Positions 22,310 to 33,296 of a stretch of DNA of 64,000 bases are shown piece after piece. Position 1 is the first letter of the stretch. Every line of letters starts with the position of its first letter. The notes under the pieces were generated by a model, which worked only from the letters and a program-made list of their open reading frames with translations, was not told where the DNA came from and searched no databases. This DNA comes from Syngnathus acus. Its lineage: Eukaryota; Chordata; Actinopteri; Syngnathiformes; Syngnathidae. The position numbers and the translations under genes were made by a program. Where the stretch lies: contig NC_051088.1 of the NCBI RefSeq assembly GCF_901709675.1, forward strand, positions 124,001 to 188,000, given 5' to 3'.

Positions 22310-24436
22310 TTCCCCGCTGTGGGATGAATCAAGTTCTATCATCATCATCATTAACCTTGACTTCCTCATTTTGATTTACAAGAAAAAGCATCACAAATTG
22401 TTTTAATTTTTGTTTTGTTGGTCAGATTGTTTGTCATATTGTGCTCCTGAGTTAATGTTGCAGACACAAAGATGCCTAAAAAAGTAGAGAAGAAGCCAGA
22501 AGATGAGGGTGAGTACATGTCACCTAGCCAGGTGTCTGACCTGATGCAAAAACAGAAGGATATGTTTATGGCCCTCCTACAACAGCAGCAGGAGATTTTT
22601 AAAGGCTTCGTCCAACTTATGATGGATTCCACAAATAAAAGATTTGAGATTGTTATTAAAGACATCCAAGAGGTCAAGGCGAGTCTGCAATTCACCCAAA
22701 AAGAAGTGTATGACCTGAAGTCTTGCAACAACAAACAAACTGAAAAAGCCAACACAATGCAGGCTGTCATATTTAAAGTGTGTGGAAGTTTGCTATCTAT
22801 GACTGACAAACTGGAATACCTGGAATGACAAACGAGAAGAAACAACCTGGTATTTGATGGAGTGGCAGAAGCACTAAGAGAAACCTGGGCTGATACAGAG
22901 GAGACAATCACAAACATTTTGAAAGAAAAACTCAAACTACCGCACAAGGTAAAAATAGAGAGAGCAAACCGTATAGGGAAACCTAGAGAAGGTGACAAAC
23001 CAAGACCTGTAGTTGTTAAACTCCTCAGGTATAAAGACAGAGACGCCATATTGCAACGGACAAAAGCTCTTCAAGGCACAAGAATCTATTTCAATGAGGA
23101 CTACACAGACTCCGTCAAAAGGAAAAGAAAAGAGCTTATGCCAGAGTTGAGAGCAGCAAGAGAAAGAGAAGACATTGCCTACCTACGAAACGACAGACTG
23201 ATCATCCATCCACGCACCAGCACGCCCAAGCAGCACAACCAACCTTAGTACACTGAACAACGGACAATGGGTTACGTGAAGCACAAAACTCTGCATGACT
23301 CTGGACACTACACAGACACAGCACTCTGAATCACCAGCAATACTTAGAATTAATGAACTTCAACAGACTGAACTAAATACTTTCAACTACACAACCTACA
23401 AGCACCTAGACATTGGAAATTATATTGATCCGGAAAACAATTTTCTCTTGAACCTCAACAATGACTGCAACTACTATACAGATGAACAATACAAACGCAC
23501 TTTTACGGCCGAAAACAAAATATCAAAAATTCACTTCAATAGCAGAAGTATGTATGCCAATTTTCAAAACATTAAGGACTATTTTACACAGCCCTTTAAT
23601 GTTATTTTAATTTCTGAAACATGGTTTAATGACGAGAGAGGCATGGAATTTGAGATGGAAGGATACGAGTTGTTATACATGAATAATAGAGAATAGAGAT
23701 AAGTAGAGCAAAAAGAAATATTGTGGTAAGCTGTATATACAGAACACCGGGATCAGACATAGACTTGCTTTGAAACTGGATGGAGGTACTCTTTACTATA
23801 ACGAATCAGAAAATCACATTCATTGGGGGAGACTTAAACATAGACCTTTTAAATCCTAATAAACATAAGAAGACTGAAGATTTCATCAATACTCTATTCA
23901 GTACTGGTTTATACCCAAAGATTACTAGACCTAGCCGAATTACAGTGCAATCTGCAACCTTAATTGATAACATTTTCACAAATGAAATGGAAAACAACAC
24001 AGTAAGTGGACTATTGGTGAATGACATCAATGACCATCTCCCAGTCTTTACAGTTTATAATGACATCAATAAACAGCACAAGGACAATAGGCCAATGTAC
24101 AGAAGGGTTAAAACGGAAGACTCCATGAATGCACTAAAAAATGAGCTTTTGCAACAAAATTGGGATCTGATATATGAGGACACTGATACTAACAAAGCAT
24201 ATGATAAATTCCCAAGTATTTTTAAGACATTATATGATAAAAATTGCCCAATTAAAAGATACTGTAAAACCTACAAGTACAATGAGAATCAGTGGATGTC
24301 AAAGGGTCTGCGGAATGCCTGTAAAAAGAAAAATACATTATATAGGCAAATCATAAAGCATAGAACTAAGGAATTAGAAGATAAATATAAGAAGTATAAG
24401 AATAAGCTAACTAATATGTTAACTAAAAAAACATAA
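22310..24436 (+). mobile_element. Old nested LINE, segment 1 (ORF1 and endonuclease)
   Basis: This is the 5' part of a CR1/Jockey-group LINE that is interrupted many times and continues to about 51110. It holds ORF1 (22472-23248) and the endonuclease part of ORF2 (about 23295-24436), with the APE-type blocks IHFNSRSMYANF, ILISETWF, CIYRTPGSD, GGDLNIDLL, SRITVQSATLIDNIFTN and DINDHLPVF. A deletion and stops lie around 23690-23780. Confidence 0.8.
22472..23248 (+). pseudogene. LINE ORF1 protein, one premature stop
   Basis: The frame starts at ATG 22472 and continues to 23248 with one in-frame TGA at 22826. The N-terminal half is basic, then Gln-rich and coiled-coil-like (LMQKQKDMFMALLQQQQEIF). 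The C-terminal half (RRNNLVFDGVAE, KIERANRIGKPREGDKPRPVVVK, RIYFNEDYTDSVKRKRKEL) is an L1-ORF1-like RNA-binding region. Such proteins coat LINE RNA. Confidence 0.75.
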
Positions 24437-24437
24437 A

Positions 24438-24707
24438 GTGGATCTTTCGAAGCAAGGGAGGAAGCTACAAGGAACGGGTGTTTACCTAAATGAGCACCTC
24501 ACTAAGAAGAATGCTGAGATAGCCTGGAACGCACGCAAACTGAAGAAGGAAAACAAGATTCTCGCAACGTGGGTCAGAAACTGTAAAGTATGGATTAAAA
24601 CAAACGGAGCAACACCAGAAGATGTCAAAACTCTCGTTGTGAGTGAACTGGAGGAACTGAAGAAATATGGCCTGGTGGTGGGGGAACCAAACATCTACAA
24701 TGGCTGA
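24438..24707 (+). pseudogene. LINE ORF1 C-terminal part, truncated
   Basis: About 89 codons read QGTGVYLNEHLTKKNAEIAW and KKENKILATWVRNCKVWIKT, the C-terminal domain found in ORF1 of several fish LINEs (related to the baculovirus FP-like domain). The 5' end is cut by the insertion. Confidence 0.7.
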
Positions 24708-24838
24708 ACTAATGATCATTAACTGGTACCTATGGACCCTCCGGACGAGAATAATGGATTACAGCGAAGTACAACAAGGCAAACAGAGACTGGCAGGGAG
24801 GACATCCATCTCAGGTAGACAGTTCCCTTACACCTTTC

Positions 24839-27800
24839 ATGCCATCCAGTGACATTCTCACAAATGCAGGAATTTCTGTCCCACCGAATCTAGACTCTTT
24901 ACTATTTAATTCATTTGACCTAGAGAATGCTAATGCTGGTATCTATGAGTCCTTCCTTAACCCAGATACAAATTACACTCCCTTAAAATCTGTTGAAATG
25001 TCATGTGAATATTTTTCTGAAGATATGTTTAACAAACTGTGCAATACTCCTCCTGGCCACTGCCAAACAAATGTATTCTCCACTGTCCACTTCAATGTAC
25101 GGAGTATCTCTAAAAATTATGATGGTCTAAAAACCTATTTATCAACCTTAACACATTCTTTTTCAGTAATAGCTCTTACTGAAACTTGGATGGTTGATAA
25201 TACATCTAGCTACCCTCTCTCTCACTACACTCCTATACATTCCTGTAGACCAAACAAGCAAGGTGGAGGAGTCTCACTGTATGTGATAGATAACTTCAAT
25301 TTCTCTCCCAGAAAGGATCTAAGTGTCAACTTTGACATGACTGTAGCAGAATCTGTGTTTATAGAACTCTCATTTTGCTCACTTATAAACAACAAAAATG
25401 TGATAATTGGATGTATATATAGACCACCAGACTCTGATAAAATCACCTTCAATGAAGCCCTCGACTCTACTCTAGAAATCATAAACAAAGAAAACAAATT
25501 GTGTGTCTTACTTGGTGACTATAATATTAATTTGCTTGAAACTAAGCAGTCACATACAGCAGACTTCCTTAATACATTATATTCCAGTAACTTTTTCCCT
25601 CTTATCAACAAACCCTCCAGGATCACAAGCTCAACGGCCACTCTCATAGACAATATCCTATTTAATTCTCTAGACTACAAGATAACATCTGGCCTTTTGA
25701 TCTGTGATGTATCCAACCATCTTCCTGTCTTCCATCTCATCCACAATGATAGTAGTCCTGAAATCAAACATCATATTGGTGATCAAATGAAATTCCGCAA
25801 ATTTACTGAGAAAAACATGGTATCTTTTATATCTATCATCAGCTCTGTGTCATGGGATGAGGTTATCCTGTTGCAAGATGTCAACAAAGCCTATCACTCC
25901 TTTCTAACAATACTCACAAATGCATTAGAGTCCTCCTTTCCTTTAACTTCTAGTCGTAAAAATAACTCTAAGGGGAAACCATGGATAACGGATGAACTAA
26001 AAAAATCTTCACGTAAAAAAAATAAACTATATAGAAAATCTATTGCAAATCCCATCCCTATAAATATAGAAACATACAAGAAATATAAAAACAAATTTAC
26101 AGTATTACTAAGGAAAAACAAACAAACTTACTATGCTGATAAATTTACACAAGCCTCCGGTGACATCAAAACAACATGGAATCTTATCAACCATTTATTA
26201 CATCGCAAAAAATCAAAAACATCTACCCCAAGTGAGATGCTGGGGAAGAATAGAGCTCATTCAAACCTAATAGATATTTCTAATGGTTTCAATGATTTCT
26301 TTGTAAATGTTGGCGCTACCTTGGCATCTAGCTTCTCAACCTCTGATACAAGCCCCTGTTGCCTTATTAAAGGGCAGTTTCCTTCACTCTCCATTCTTGA
26401 CCCTCATAGTGTTGAGGAAGTTTACAACATCGTCATGAGCTTGAAAAACTCGGCCCCTGGCCATGATGAGATCAGAAGCATACTTATTAAGAAAATCATT
26501 CATTCAATAATAATTCCACTAACACACATTTTCTCCTTATCTTTAAAATTTGGCATTGTACCCCAAGAATTAAAAATTGCTAAAGTCATTCCTATCTTCA
26601 AAGCTGGTGAGACTAATGAATATGGTAATTATCGACCTATATCCGTTCTTCCTTGCTTCTCCAAGATTCTAGAAAAAATGGTTTACTCAAGATTGGCAAA
26701 GCACCTAGAAACAAACAATATTCTCTATAAACATCAATACGGTTTCCGCAAAAAGTTTTCTACTGAGCATGCACTGCTTCAGCTTGCCAACCACATCTCA
26801 ACAGCTCTTGACAATAAGAAATTCGCTCTTGGTGTCTTTCTAGATTTAAGCAAAGCATTTGATACTGTCGACCATAAGATCCTTATCGCTAAGCTAGAGA
26901 GATATGGAGTGAACGATTCTGCCCTGAAATGGTTCACAAACTATCTCGCCAACAGAGAACAATATGTATATATAAATGGTTGTTCTTCCAACAGATCTAA
27001 AATACTATTTGGGGTCCCGCAGGGCTCAATATTGGGTCCTCTATTATTTTTGGTGTACATAAATGATTTTTCCATGTCTTGTTCAAATTTTCTTCCTTTG
27101 TTATTTGCGGATGATACCAATCTCATTGCCACCCACAAGGAATTTAATTTCCTCATTGCAAGTGTGAATACTGAGTTGCACGCTGTTACAAAATGGTTCA
27201 AAATAAATAAGTTGTCACTCAATATAAAAAAATGTAACTTCATGATCTTCTGCAATATAAATAAATCTTACCCGAAAGAACAGATCAAAATTTACATAAA
27301 TAATAACGAAATCCATCAAGTTACTAGCACTAAATTCCTAGGAGTTATAGTAGATAAACACTTAAACTGGTCTGAACACATTGATTTGGTTTGCAAAAGA
27401 TCCATGAAAACGCTAGGTATTTTACGAAAAGTTTGTCCCTTGGTCCATCCGTCTGCTCATCTCACTCTGTATTATAGTTTCCTGTTTCCTTTACTCAATT
27501 ACTGCAACATAGTCTGGGCAGCTACATATCCAACATACCTCAACAAATTACTCATCATACAAAAGAAGTTCCTAAAAATGATCTCTTTCTCAAATAGATA
27601 TGAACCATCGGCACCATTGTTTAGAAATTATTCATTACTGCCAATTGATAAAGTAAATATTCATCAAACCTGTCTACTCACCCATAAATATATATATAGG
27701 AAACACTGTCTTCCAGCCACTTTTCATAATTTCTTCGCATTTGTATCTGATTTTCATTGTTATCCAACAAGACAGGGGGACAATCTCCACCCACCGTCCT

Positions 27801-27937
27801 GTCGAACATCACGCCATCAATATAATATCCATTTTAGAGGGCCCTCACTCTGGAATGAGCTACCAATCCATATCCGATCCATATCTTCACAGGTTGCTTT
27901 TAGAAAGCACCTGAAACACCACCTTCTTCACTCATGA
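24839..27937 (+). CDS. LINE ORF2: endonuclease and reverse transcriptase, intact
   Basis: The frame is an uninterrupted 1,032 codons from an ATG. APE-type endonuclease blocks come first (VHFNVRSISKNYDGL, VIALTETWM, IGCIYRPPDSD, LLGDYNINLLE, SRITSSTATLIDNILFN, DVSNHLPVF). The reverse transcriptase has NYRPISVLPCFSKILEKMVY, DLSKAFDTVDH (about residue 669), GVPQGSILGPLLFL and catalytic FADDTN (about 756). A C-terminal domain follows (LNYCNIVWAATYPT, YSLLPIDKVNIH, GPSLWNELP). This length is normal for full ORF2 proteins of the group. The enzymes nick DNA and prime reverse transcription on the target. With no stop or shift the copy is recent, although ORF1 is truncated. Confidence 0.85.
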   Translation: MPSSDILTNAGISVPPNLDSLLFNSFDLENANAGIYESFLNPDTNYTPLKSVEMSCEYFSEDMFNKLCNTPPGHCQTNVFSTVHFNVRSISKNYDGLKTYLSTLTHSFSVIALTETWMVDNTSSYPLSHYTPIHSCRPNKQGGGVSLYVIDNFNFSPRKDLSVNFDMTVAESVFIELSFCSLINNKNVIIGCIYRPPDSDKITFNEALDSTLEIINKENKLCVLLGDYNINLLETKQSHTADFLNTLYSSNFFPLINKPSRITSSTATLIDNILFNSLDYKITSGLLICDVSNHLPVFHLIHNDSSPEIKHHIGDQMKFRKFTEKNMVSFISIISSVSWDEVILLQDVNKAYHSFLTILTNALESSFPLTSSRKNNSKGKPWITDELKKSSRKKNKLYRKSIANPIPINIETYKKYKNKFTVLLRKNKQTYYADKFTQASGDIKTTWNLINHLLHRKKSKTSTPSEMLGKNRAHSNLIDISNGFNDFFVNVGATLASSFSTSDTSPCCLIKGQFPSLSILDPHSVEEVYNIVMSLKNSAPGHDEIRSILIKKIIHSIIIPLTHIFSLSLKFGIVPQELKIAKVIPIFKAGETNEYGNYRPISVLPCFSKILEKMVYSRLAKHLETNNILYKHQYGFRKKFSTEHALLQLANHISTALDNKKFALGVFLDLSKAFDTVDHKILIAKLERYGVNDSALKWFTNYLANREQYVYINGCSSNRSKILFGVPQGSILGPLLFLVYINDFSMSCSNFLPLLFADDTNLIATHKEFNFLIASVNTELHAVTKWFKINKLSLNIKKCNFMIFCNINKSYPKEQIKIYINNNEIHQVTSTKFLGVIVDKHLNWSEHIDLVCKRSMKTLGILRKVCPLVHPSAHLTLYYSFLFPLLNYCNIVWAATYPTYLNKLLIIQKKFLKMISFSNRYEPSAPLFRNYSLLPIDKVNIHQTCLLTHKYIYRKHCLPATFHNFFAFVSDFHCYPTRQGDNLHPPSCRTSRHQYNIHFRGPSLWNELPIHIRSISSQVAFRKHLKHHLLHS

Positions 27938-28424
27938 TCCTACCAGTCCAAAATTACTCCACCGCACTCAGCTGATCCATACTAAGAACATCAACTTAAA
28001 CCACTATTTATACCCTGATTCTTCCTTGTTTTGTTATTTTCTGTTTGCAGTTCTTCTGCTCCCTCTTAGCTATTTCTTACCTGGTGTCTTTTTGATTGCT
28101 TCAACATCGCTAAGTGTCGAATTTGTTTCTCTTGTTTCTCATTTTGTATAGTGTATTTGTTTATGTATGTATACATACACATTCGTATATATGCATATAT
28201 AAATATGACGAATTAATATTTAGCTAGTTATGCTTTTGTTTATTCATTTATATATATTTTTTTTCTTAAACACTTGAATGATATTTGATGACACAGCACT
28301 TTGTTTGTTGTGCACTTTGTTTATACAGGAGTGGAGCTCCTTACAAGCCCTAGGCTTCGTCTCCCTCCTTGCACTGTTATTTGTTATAATAATATGTGCT
28401 AAACAATAAACTAAACTAAACTAA

Positions 28425-28464
28425 ATATATTAAGGAATTGCAAGAAATACTATTATAATAACTT
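28425..28464 (+). mobile_element. Old nested LINE, segment 2
   Basis: A 40-bp island between the intact LINE and Rex3. It contains the left copy (28451-28464) of the Rex3 target-site duplication TATTATAATAACTT. Confidence 0.75.
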
Positions 28465-31369
28465 CATCCATCCATCCATCTTCTTCCGCTTATCCGGGGT
28501 CGGGTCGCGGGGGCAGCAGCTTCAGGAGGGACTCCCAGACTGCCCTCTCCCCAGCCACTTCATCTAGCTCATCCCGGGGGATCCCAAGGCGCTCCCAGGC
28601 CAGCCGAGAGACATAGTCTCTCCAGCGCGTCCTGGGTCGTCCCCGTGGTCTCCTACCGGTGGGACATGCCCGGAACACCTCCCCAGGGAGGCGTCCAGGA
28701 GGCATCCTGATGAGATGCCCGAGCCACCTCATCTGGCTCCTCTCAACGTGGAGGAGTAGCGACTCTACTCCGAGTCTCTCCCGGATGACCGAACTTCTCA
28801 CCCTATCTCTAAGGGAGAGCCCGGACATCCTGCGGAGAAAACTCATTTCGGCCGCTTGTATCCGGGATCTCGTTCTTTCGGTCACGACCCATAGCTCGTG
28901 ACCATAGGTGAGGGTAGGAGCGTAAATCGACCGGTAAATTGAGAGCTTTGCCTTTTGGCTCAGCTCTCTCTTTAGCACGACGGACCGGTACAGAGTCCGC
29001 ATTACTGCCGACGCTGCACCGATCCGCCTGTCGATCTCGCGCTCCATCCTCCCCTCACTCGTGAACAAGACCCCAAGATACTTAAACTCCTCCACTTGGG
29101 GCAGGATCTCATCCCCGATCCGGAGAGGGCATTCCACCCTTTTCCGATCGAGGACCATGGACTCGGATTTGGAGGTGCTGACCCTCATCCCGACCGCTTC
29201 ACACTCGGCTGCGAACCGCTCCAGTGAGAGCTGGAGATCACGGCCTGAAGAAGCCAACAGCACAACGTCGTCTGCAAAAAGCAGAGACGCGATGCTGAGG
29301 TCCCCAAACCGGACACCCTCAACGCCTCGGCTGCACCTAGAAATTCTGTCCATAAAAATTATGAACAGAATCGGTGACAAAGGGCAGCCTTGGCGGAGTC
29401 CAACCCTCACTGGGAACGAATCCGACTTACTGCCGGAAATGCGGACCAAACTCTGGCATCGGTGATACAGGGACCGAACCGCCCTTATCAGTTGGCTCGG
29501 TACCCCGTACTCCCGAAAGCCACACTGTTCCTCCTGAATCCGAGGTTCGACCTCCCGACGGACCCTCCTCTCCAGCACCCCTGAATAGACCTTACCAGGG
29601 AGGCTGAGGAGTGTAATTCCCCTGTAATTGGAACACACCCTCCGGTCCCCCTTCTTAAAGAGGGGAACCACCACCCCAGTCTGCCAATCCAGAGGCACTG
29701 TCCCCGATGTCCACGCGATGCTGTAGAGACGTGTCAGCCATGACAGCCCCACAACATCCAGAGCCCTTAAGAAATCCGGGCGGATCTCATCCACCCCCGG
29801 GGCCTTGCCACCGAGGAGTTTTTTAACTACCTCAGTGACTTCAACCCCAGAGATTGGAGAGTCCGCCTCAGAGTCCCCAGGCCCTGCTTCCACAATGGAA
29901 GGCGTGTCGGTGGAATTGAGGAGGTCTTCGAAGTATTCTCCCCACCGACACACGACGTCCCGAGTCGAGGTCAGCAGCACGCCATCTCCACTGTAAACAG
30001 TGTTGACGTTGCACTGCTTCCCCCTCCTGAGACGCCGGATGGTGGACCAGAATTTCCTCGAAGCCGTCCGGAAGTCATTCTCCATGGCCTCGCCAAACTC
30101 CTCCCACGCCCGGGTTTTTGCCTCAGCAACCGCCGAAGCCGCGTTCCGCTTGGCCATCCGGTACCTGTCAGCTGCCTCCGGAGTCCCGCAGGCCAAAACG
30201 GCCCGATAGGACTCCTTCTTCAGCTTGACGGCATCCCTTACCGCCGGTGTCCACCAGCGGGTTCGGGGATTGCCGCCACGACAGGCACCAATGACCTTAC
30301 GGCCACAGCTCCGGTCGGCCGCCTCAACAATGGAGGCGCGGAACAAGGTCCACTCGGACTCAATGTCCCCCGCCTCCCCCGGGATGTGGGAAAAGCTCTG
30401 CCGGAGGTGGAAGTTGAAGCTCTTCCTGACAGGGGATTCCGCCAGACGTTCCCAGCAGACCCTCACAGAACGTTTGGGTCTGCCAGGTCGGACCGGCATC
30501 TTCCCCCACCATCGGAGCCAACCCACCACCAGGTGGTGATCAGTTGACAGCTCCGCCCCTCTCTTCGCCCGAGTGTCCAAAACATGCGGCCGCAAATCCG
30601 ATGACACGACTACAAAGTCGATCATCGAACTGCGGCCTAGGGTGTCCTGGTGCCAAGTGCACACATGGACACCCTTATGTTTGAACATGGTGTTCATTAT
30701 AGAAAATCCGTGTCGAGCACAGAAGTCCAATAATAGAACACCGCTCGGGTTCAGATCGGGGGGGCCGTTCCTCCCAATCACGCCCTTCCAGGTCTCACTG
30801 TCATTGCCCACGTGAGCATTGAAGTCACCCAGTAGAACGATGGAGTCCCCAGAAGGAGCGCCCTCCAGCACTTCCTCCAGGGACTCCAAAAAGGGTGGGT
30901 ACTCTGAGCTGCCGTTTGGTGCATAGACACAAACAACAGTCAGGACCCGTCCCCCCACCCGAAGGCGGAGGGAGGCTACCCTCTCGTTCACCGGGGTGAA
31001 CCCCAATGTGCAGGCGCCCAGCCGGGGGGCAATAAGTATACCCACACCTGCTCGACGCCTCTCACCGTGGGCAACTCCAGAGTGGAAGAGAGTCCAGCCC
31101 CTCTCGAGAGGGCTTGTACCGGAACCCAAACTGTGCGTGGAGGCAAGTCCGACTATATCTAGTCGGAACTTTTCTGCCTCGCACACCAGCTCGGGCTCCT
31201 TTCCAGCCAGAGAGGTGACATTCCATGTCCCAAGAGCCAGCTTCTGCAGCCGGGGATCAGACCGCCAAGGTCCCTGCCTTTGGCCGCCGCCCAGTTTGCA
31301 ATGCACCCGACCCCTTTGGCCCCTCCCACAGGTGGTGAGCCCATGGGAAGGGGGACCCACGTTTATAGT
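28465..31369 (-). mobile_element. Rex3: Rex3 (RTE-clade LINE) insertion
   Basis: The 14-bp target-site duplication TATTATAATAACTT lies at 28451-28464 and 31370-31383. The 3' end has the GATG-repeat tail (CCATCCATCCATC on the plus strand) and the GGGGTCGGGTCGCGG block typical of Rex3 in teleosts. As I recall, the sites of published Rex3 survey primers are also recognisable near 29370 and 29670. Confidence 0.9.
28490..31360 (-). pseudogene. Rex3 ORF with in-frame deletion in the reverse transcriptase
   Basis: 956 codons are open. The endonuclease has [51 protein letters not shown] and LSTDHHLVV. The reverse transcriptase starts normally ([33 protein letters not shown]) but jumps to [12 protein letters not shown] near 29515. 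This skips the block with motif A (its catalytic Asp, the F-x-D-L-x-K-A-F/Y-D stretch). [21 protein letters not shown] and the C-terminal part ([19 protein letters not shown]) remain. The deletion keeps the frame open, so the ORF looks intact by length, but one of three catalytic aspartates is missing. Confidence 0.85.
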
Positions 31370-31460
31370 TATTATAATAACTTACTAGAAGATAACAAGC
31401 ACAATATAAAAGGTATATGGAATATTCTAAATAGCGTAATTAGAAATAAATCTAGACATA
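31370..31460 (+). mobile_element. Old nested LINE, segment 3
   Basis: It encodes [26 protein letters not shown], the linker between endonuclease and reverse transcriptase in this group, interrupted at 31460 by a DNA element. Confidence 0.75.
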
Positions 31461-31809
31461 TTACCGTATTTTTCAGACTATAAATCGCGTTTTTTTCATA
31501 GTTTGGGTGGGGGGGCGACTTATACTCAAGAGTGACTTATATGTGAAATTATTCACAAATTTTTACTTGATCATTAACACATTACTTACTAGTATAGTTG
31601 ATCACTTCTCATGTTATTTCACTTTAAACCGCATGAGGGCGCACTATGGCTGTGGAATAATTGGAGCCTCACTGACAATGAGTTCCATTCATTGACTTCT
31701 AGAGTAAGGAGATTTAATGATTTTGAAATGGTATCATCTGAAAACGGCCTTCAAAATAAAGCACCCTACCTCAAATCAAAGCACGGCTGAATAATATAAA
31801 TAACATGGA

Positions 31810-31952
31810 GAATTCTTAACAAATACTGTAAATATCTTTTTAGAACAGCTTTTATTATTATAAAAAAATTAATAACAAGGCACAAGTGTACATACTGTAA
31901 ATATGTTTTTAGAACTTTTTTATTATTATAAAGATTTTTCTATAACAAGGTA
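31810..31952. repeat. About 70-bp tandem repeats, target of ERV C
   Basis: Units share CTGTAAATAT, TTTTTAGAAC, TTTTATTATTATAA and ATAACAAGG, and a further unit continues to the right of the provirus (39503-39575). The provirus inserted inside this array. Confidence 0.6.
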
Positions 31953-32381
31953 TGTTAGGGTTTACAGATTATCTTCATCGTATGATTATGTTGGAATGTA
32001 ACCTGTAATAATTTACCTAGCTTGTCCTGTTTTAACAAAAGTAGTAGACCAAAGTGCTAAGATCTTTTGAACTGATTGACTAGCTGCAGAGGAAGCAATC
32101 AAAGTTGCTTTGTTTACACAACGTCGTAAAAGACCCCCTGCTATGCTTTGATCAGCAGGCCAGGGGCTTCAACCCCATCCTGTCCACCCACACCCCCACT
32201 CTCAACCCCACTCTGTTTCTCTCAATAAAAACGCTCCTGCATGAGGCCAGAGTCAGACCTCATTCGATCATCGCTGTAAGCACAGCGACGAATGGACTCT
32301 CCACCTGCAGGTGTTTAAAAGGACTTACTTGTCTCCCGTGTGGTTCTTGCAAAATAAGTTAGCGTGAGCCCCACCCTAACA
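31953..32381 (+). repeat. ERV C 5' LTR
   Basis: TGTTAGGGTTTACAG...CCCTAACA. AATAAA at 32224-32229 is the likely polyadenylation signal. Confidence 0.9.
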
Positions 32382-32384
32382 TTT

Positions 32385-32402
32385 TGGTGCCGAAACCCGG
32401 GA
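32385..32402 (+). promoter_or_regulatory. ERV C primer binding site, tRNA-Phe
   Basis: TGGTGCCGAAACCCGGGA matches the tRNA-Phe 3' end over all 18 bases. Confidence 0.92.
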
Positions 32403-33296
32403 TCCTCATACCCGCCATCTGGCTGACGGAGCAGAACGTGCTGCATTGTCGACAAGCCAGCGTCCTTTAGGGGGACCTGGAAAAGAAAGTCCTGGGAAGA
32501 GAATTTCTTCGCTGGGCCAGCATCTTAGGTCTGCCTTCGTCTGACAGAGGTGGATTGACGGGATCCGGCAGTGCAACGAACCAGGGGACAGGTAAGTTAA
32601 AGCCCTAAAGTTACGAGTAAAAAAATAAAATAAAATAATTAAAGGTGCACGGGATATAGCTTGGGTACAAGTCCCAGGGGAAGAAACAGGCTAAGAAAAG
32701 GAGAGCTTCTTTTTCGTTCATCGAAGAAGTGCGTAGATTCTTCTTTGTCTGTTTTTCCAAGCTGAGGGATCGGGCTTGGGTTAGAGTCCCAATGGAAGGA
32801 ACGTGCTAAGAAACACGGAGCTTCTTTTTTGTGAATCAAAGAAGAGTGTAGATTTTTCTTTGTACGTTTTTCCGGCCAAAGTTAAACACACCTGATTCAA
32901 ATGACCAGTTCGTCCTCACTTTCAGCAGGAGCCTGATTAATTGAATCAGGTGTGTTTAACGAGGGAAACTTGGAAAACATGTAGGGATTCGGCCCCCGAG
33001 GAAAGGATCTTGACACCCCTGGCGTAGATTCTTTTTTTTTGTCCGTTTTTCCAAGCTGTTTGGGAGGGTTTTACACCCATCCTGGATAGGCCTAGAAATA
33101 AAAAGCGCTGGAGTTTTTGTGGTTGAGTGTGACTGGTAGGGTAAATTGACTAAATAGCAGTTCTAGCATTGATCCACGGCAATAACACAGGCTAGTAATT
33201 TGTTGAAAGGTCAATTTAAACCTGCATTGAGGATCCTCAAAGAAAGAAAAATGTTTTGAAAAAAAATTGTATAAACCTAAAAAATACCAAATTAAG
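32403..33296 (+). other. ERV C leader with repeats and a captured MITE fragment
   Basis: Two imperfect direct repeats of about 120 bp occupy about 32650-32880 (each has AGCTTCTTTTT, GTAGATT and a GTCCCA-type block). At about 32880-33030 lies part of the palindromic hAT MITE of 20069-20267 (ACACACCTGATTCAAATGA and its inverted partner). No coding potential before gag. Confidence 0.65.

Larger units (their letters stand above)
24437..28424 (+). mobile_element. CR1/Jockey-group LINE with intact ORF2, inserted in the old LINE
   Basis: It begins inside ORF1 (5' truncated) and ends with AATAAACTAAACTAAACTAA. The old LINE frame resumes right after (RNCKKYYYNN...). 27938-28424 is the 3' UTR. An exact target-site duplication was not resolved. 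Confidence 0.8.

Noticed and set aside
22862-24436. Separate host genes suggested by moderate frames (128, 133 and 218 codons)
   Set aside because: They are consecutive pieces of one LINE (ORF1 end and endonuclease) broken by stops.
29061-29465. 134-residue plus-strand frame and other frames over Rex3
   Set aside because: Antisense shadows of the minus-strand Rex3 coding sequence.
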